A stretch of DNA of 64,000 nt, taken from NCBI GenBank assembly GCA_018350325.1, contig JAEVLN010000005.1, forward strand, positions 3,854,142 to 3,918,141. The letters are read 5' to 3'. The notes beneath the pieces were generated by a model that had not been told where the DNA came from, ran no database searches, and saw nothing but the letters and a program-made list of their open reading frames with translations. Each line of letters begins with the position of its first letter. Within the stretch, counting starts at the first letter, position 1. This DNA comes from Globodera rostochiensis (Eukaryota; Nematoda; Chromadorea; Rhabditida; Heteroderidae). This document shows positions 63,529-64,000 of this stretch, in pieces. Both the position numbers and the translations under genes were made by a program.

Positions 63529-64000
63529 TGTAGGCTTAAACGGTTTTTTTCATCTGCTGTAGCGTGCCGGTATTTTTATAGGGTTGTTTTTTATAAAAAT
63601 TTGTACCTCCCCACATGGCGCTTGACTTGTCAACCAGTTCTCGTATTTTCGCGTCTTTTAAGAGCCTATCCTTTAGAAATTTTGCTCCCCGGGGTGTGTC
63701 CATCTCTTCTCCTGCGAGATATTTCAAGACGTTCTTATAATTGCTATCATCAATTGGCAGGTTTTTATTAGACTGAACTTTCCCTCTTGCTGTTATTTTA
63801 AATGTATCTTTGTTTTTAGATACATAATTAAAAAGATCTCCTAATAAGTTGGGGTGAATGATCGTAGTAGGGCGCAATTTTTCGGGTGTTTTAAAAATCG
63901 ACGATGTTTCGGAAGAAACTGGGGAGTGTATTTCGAATGGGGGTTCTTCTTCATTTGACGAAGATTGAATCACCGCCCTCATGTTTTCATCTATCAAGTT
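63529..64000 (-). pseudogene. Second, frameshifted copy of the Polinton structural-block protein
   Basis: The minus strand repeats the distal domain of the gene at 60922 (from the IDENMRAV region to SSAMWG). Near 63597-63610 the copy has lost several bases relative to the left arm, shifting the frame (NFYKKQPYKNTG, where the left copy has IFIKNNPIKNTG), and it ends early at KKTV. Its start lies beyond the window. Confidence 0.7.

Larger units (their letters stand above)
62672..64000. repeat. Right arm of the large inverted duplication (cut by window end)
   Basis: Mirror of 61104-62432; see there. The AGGTGAAA cluster occurs in both arms (62040-62120 and 62985-63070). Confidence 0.9.

Overview
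This window reads as nuclear DNA from a nematode, most likely a plant-parasitic tylenchid near the cyst nematodes (Heteroderidae). The signs are a full 18S rRNA gene of nematode type, an ITS1 that resembles heteroderid ITS1 (from memory, not searched), very short introns of about 40-60 nt, an AT-rich background, and many relics of animal DNA transposons (Polinton/Maverick, mariner, hAT-like, Merlin-like, MULE-like). The genus is an inference.

Layout. (1) 1-3.3 kb and 26.9-57.5 kb hold a dispersed array of one gene family. It has about 13 copies or fragments, on both strands. The protein has a signal peptide, a conserved GEGWW block, an acidic repeat region and three helix-turn-helix (HTH) units, the third encoded by a second exon. 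In all nine copies I could fully model, the summed exon lengths are a multiple of three, and in seven of them this gives an uninterrupted, full-length reading frame. I do not recognise the family. (2) About 6.0-9.9 kb and 24.4-25.7 kb are the two halves of an old, decayed Polinton: a SprT-like protease, a pre-polymerase gene and the N-terminal half of DNA polymerase B. (3) 9903-24407 is a second, younger Polinton inserted into the polymerase gene of the first. It has 305-bp terminal inverted repeats (TIRs) and a perfect 6-bp target duplication (CACATA). It encodes a DDE integrase with chromodomain, a two-finger C2H2 protein, small coiled-coil and AT-hook proteins, an intact nine-exon protein-primed DNA polymerase B of 1140 aa, a conserved pre-polymerase protein and a SprT/Spartan-like metalloprotease. 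Between the protease and the right TIR it carries a complete 18S rRNA gene with flanking ITS1 and ETS, plus an intact four-exon SPRY-domain gene. No capsid or packaging-ATPase gene was recognised inside it. (4) 58.1-64.0 kb is a third Polinton-like relic: an integrase tail, a small adenovirus-pX-like gene with an in-frame stop, a second structural-block gene with a frameshift, and a 1.33-kb-arm inverted duplication running off the window end.

How the parts may work together. In the young Polinton, the integrase would insert the element and polymerase B would copy it by protein priming. I propose that the SprT-like protease, kept in the same position in both elements, acts on the protein covalently left on the 5' ends; this is untested. 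The 18S and SPRY segment looks like host cargo between intact element ends. The HTH family is expressed, if at all, from conserved 5' flanks duplicated together with the genes.

The rest is low-complexity or minisatellite DNA, hAT-like MITEs with 8-bp target duplications, two degenerate tRNA-like sequences, and stretches in which I see no gene.
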